A program made the translations under genes and the position numbers. 64,000 nt of DNA from Planctomycetota bacterium (GTDB lineage Bacteria > Planctomycetota > OFTM77): the NCBI GenBank assembly GCA_029260795.1, contig JAJDCO010000115.1:1-64000 (forward strand), given 5' to 3'. Of this stretch, positions 63,401-64,000 are shown one piece after another (position 1 is the stretch's first letter; each line of letters opens with the position of its first letter). The notes beneath the pieces are model-generated. The model made no database searches and was not told the DNA's origin. It was given only the letters and a program-made list of their open reading frames with translations.

Positions 63401-64000
63401 CCCGATTGGAGACGCAGTTGGAGCCGAGAACGATGTCGGGAACGCCGTCTCCATCGAGGTCGTGCCCTCCGTCCATGCCCCAACCGAAGCAGCCGCCAGG
63501 ACTGGGCTCGATTATCTCGAGCAGGCTGAAGTCGGATCCGCTGTAGAGATGAGCGTTCTGGAATCCGGGGTACCCCCACTCACCAACGAGAAGGTCGTCG
63601 ACGCCGTCTGTGTTCACGTCACCGGCAGAAGCCAGGTCAATACCGAAATACGAGAGCCCGGGAGCGAGCGTCGCGAGCACTGTGGCGCTCGTGTCGGTAA
63701 CCTTGTAGATCGTGACAACACCGGCTGCATGATTCGACACCACGAGCTCCGGTTTTCCGTCTCCGTCGAAGTCGATGTCGCTGTTGCAGTCCCACCCGAA
63801 GCCGTTTTCTGTCCCGATCGACCCATCACTGATTGCGAACCTCCAACTCCGACTCAACCCATCGTACACGTCGACCCGGGCCGATCTCGGAGATCCAACT
63901 GCGAACTCCTCGGCCCCGTCCTGGTTGAGATCACCGAGGGTTGCGATCGAGAAGCCGAAGTCGTTGCTTTCGACAGGGCCATCCATCGCAATCGGAGTGT
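60408..64000 (-). CDS. Giant FG-GAP / IPT-TIG / beta-helix surface protein (5' end outside window)
   Basis: More than 1190 residues; the frame is open to the right edge, so the N-terminus and signal peptide are missing. Visible order: FG-GAP/integrin-type calcium repeats (LGDLNQDGAEEF, DIDFDGDGKPELVV, AGDVNTDGVDDLLVG, HDLDGDGVPDIV), then four IPT/TIG immunoglobulin-like domains (starting ITSVSPGLPDCSPEVTI, IDSIFPASGQAG, LDRVTPKRGSLC, LEGISPEQGSF), then a right-handed parallel beta-helix with many GGGI/IxNN turns, some Cys-rich. It ends PGGGANGGGPGGGKRK. Such proteins are adhesins or polysaccharide-binding surface proteins; no catalytic residues seen. Confidence 0.88.
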   Translation of the reverse strand, partial: TPIAMDGPVESNDFGFSIATLGDLNQDGAEEFAVGSPRSARVDVYDGLSRSWRFAISDGSIGTENGFGWDCNSDIDFDGDGKPELVVSNHAAGVVTIYKVTDTSATVLATLAPGLSYFGIDLASAGDVNTDGVDDLLVGEWGYPGFQNAHLYSGSDFSLLEIIEPSPGGCFGWGMDGGHDLDGDGVPDIVLGSNCVSNRDGWVAAYSGINLQAGSELFSIAGSPQLAEDFGSGVQFLQAPGGRSLLAVGVRRAGSGSAGAVEVYCLPEPTPVITSVSPGLPDCSPEVTIQGSRFREDCKVTIGGFTAAVIDVSDTEIRVLAPVLSQGSWDVTVCNLSFLPSCDRCSTLVDGYVAEAPRIDSIFPASGQAGHPTTVTITGDHFVPPVTVRFDGLDGTVLQETPTWIEVTAPSQSHGCVDVVVVSSDGGSGCSTESSPLVDGFCYRNPPTLDRVTPKRGSLCASTTVTLFGSDFTDVSAVTFGGLPVDEMTFVSDQRLEVVVPSQAAAFVDVEVSTGVGAPATLLGAFEFRSLPPRLEGISPEQGSFVGNMPVTLSGARFCDSGGPNELRVYFGNQLATNVQRIDAWTIIAMTPSYTPKNGQEEEAVSVRVVHPDEASSILVDAFTYEPGNVFEVGTGHPYLTIQSAIDDPLVTDGSLIKVYAKTGSAYDEKLDTKGKAILILGVLHPTFDTQPRIVAPPGFRCLTIQSGEGPGTVIANLNFAGSLGGGGILVQNGSSPLILHNLIDDTRTSADGGGILVRSGSSPLILENLLVNNVARHGGGIAVLDLGSAPRIINNEIRNNQATGDGGGIYLGNGSSADLVSGDKRVDDWLPSLPLIGGLFGNHAEGRGGGIFCGSSPTIEGVRLRRRLVHNAIVGNDAIQMGGGVFVEGGSNVLIANSSITDNNPEHFDQGHSHGSGGGIACDGTTASTTSIAISTNRIERNRADGPCAMGGGIFLGGTQGSEIYPAITGNLIFENASQVGGGIALHVKIQQAIIQHNVLASNSAQLLCTDPNVCPDESGLLCPWQQPGAQTPDVLAPGLLARDSAIPVFVSNTIQGNWGGNTQANGGGLHLIDGLLSGLSVRDCILHGNDNYQIWYGGNSINVSYSNLAPNPWGGSTGSANDLGGNQFGPDPLFNNPSLFDFSLQSISPCIDAGDPSFPPPVGGGDRKDIGAIEFRQEPGGGANGGGPGGGKRK

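Overview
The window is 64 kb of GC-rich, gene-dense bacterial chromosome with no phage, plasmid, insertion-sequence, CRISPR or rRNA signals. The envelope gene content points to a diderm (Gram-negative-type) cell: two heptosyltransferase-like GT9 enzymes, lipoproteins, a YbbAP-like ABC system and a LapB-like TPR/rubredoxin protein. A DUF1800/DUF1501 pair, an SBBP-repeat protein, LamG/dockerin-like and FG-GAP/IPT/beta-helix secreted proteins, and eukaryote-like sugar enzymes resemble Planctomycetota or a neighbouring uncultured lineage. That assignment is inference only; no rRNA is present to fix it.

Layout. 1-315: 3' end of a secreted-type gene and its terminator. 473-11101 (+): a ten-gene surface-glycan operon (aminotransferase, four GT4 and one GT9 glycosyltransferases, an orphan KtrA/TrkA-like protein, an NAD-dependent epimerase, a D-2-hydroxyacid dehydrogenase and a WecA/MraY-like initiating transferase); most genes are joined by 4-base ATGA/GTGA overlaps. 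11092-14867 (-): diheme c-type cytochrome, LolD/YbbA-like ATPase and FtsX-type permease. 15170-18068 (+): DUF1800/DUF1501 pair. 18124-20752 (-): tandem GNAT, zincin peptidase and BtpA-family protein. 21034-24420 (+): HEAT-like lipoprotein, flippase-like membrane protein with an inserted soluble segment, PfkB kinase. 24512-29351 (+): thpR, recA (with a pentapeptide-repeat tail) and alaS.

29375-37133 (+): rpmF-plsX-fabH-fabD-fabG-acpP-fabF, an essentially complete type II fatty-acid initiation and elongation cluster with three good promoters, followed by a eukaryote-type UDP-HexNAc pyrophosphorylase. 37207-39669 (-): SBBP protein. 39976-46127 (+): ddl, dapB, a LapB-like/helical-repeat hybrid, a second TPR membrane protein and a small frameshifted gene, linking peptidoglycan precursor synthesis to a probable envelope regulatory module. 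46321-49887: tRNA-Leu(CAA), an amidohydrolase, a coiled-coil lipoprotein (-), two hypotheticals and a methyltransferase. 49921-52728: large secreted metallophosphoesterase. 52761-55920 (-): zinc-ribbon microprotein, HemJ-like protein, GT9 and a secreted protein. 56345-57740 (+): a small secreted protein, then a 40-residue membrane microprotein gene inside a promoter-to-terminator unit. 57797-64000: PolB-type exonuclease (-), tRNA-Ala(GGC), a galacturonokinase-like GHMP kinase and a large FG-GAP/IPT/beta-helix protein that runs off the window.

The parts most likely to be new are the LapB-like hybrid and its TPR partner beside ddl-dapB, the microprotein unit near 57 kb, the cytochrome-plus-YbbAP operon and the galacturonokinase-like enzyme. 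I see no defence or mobile system.
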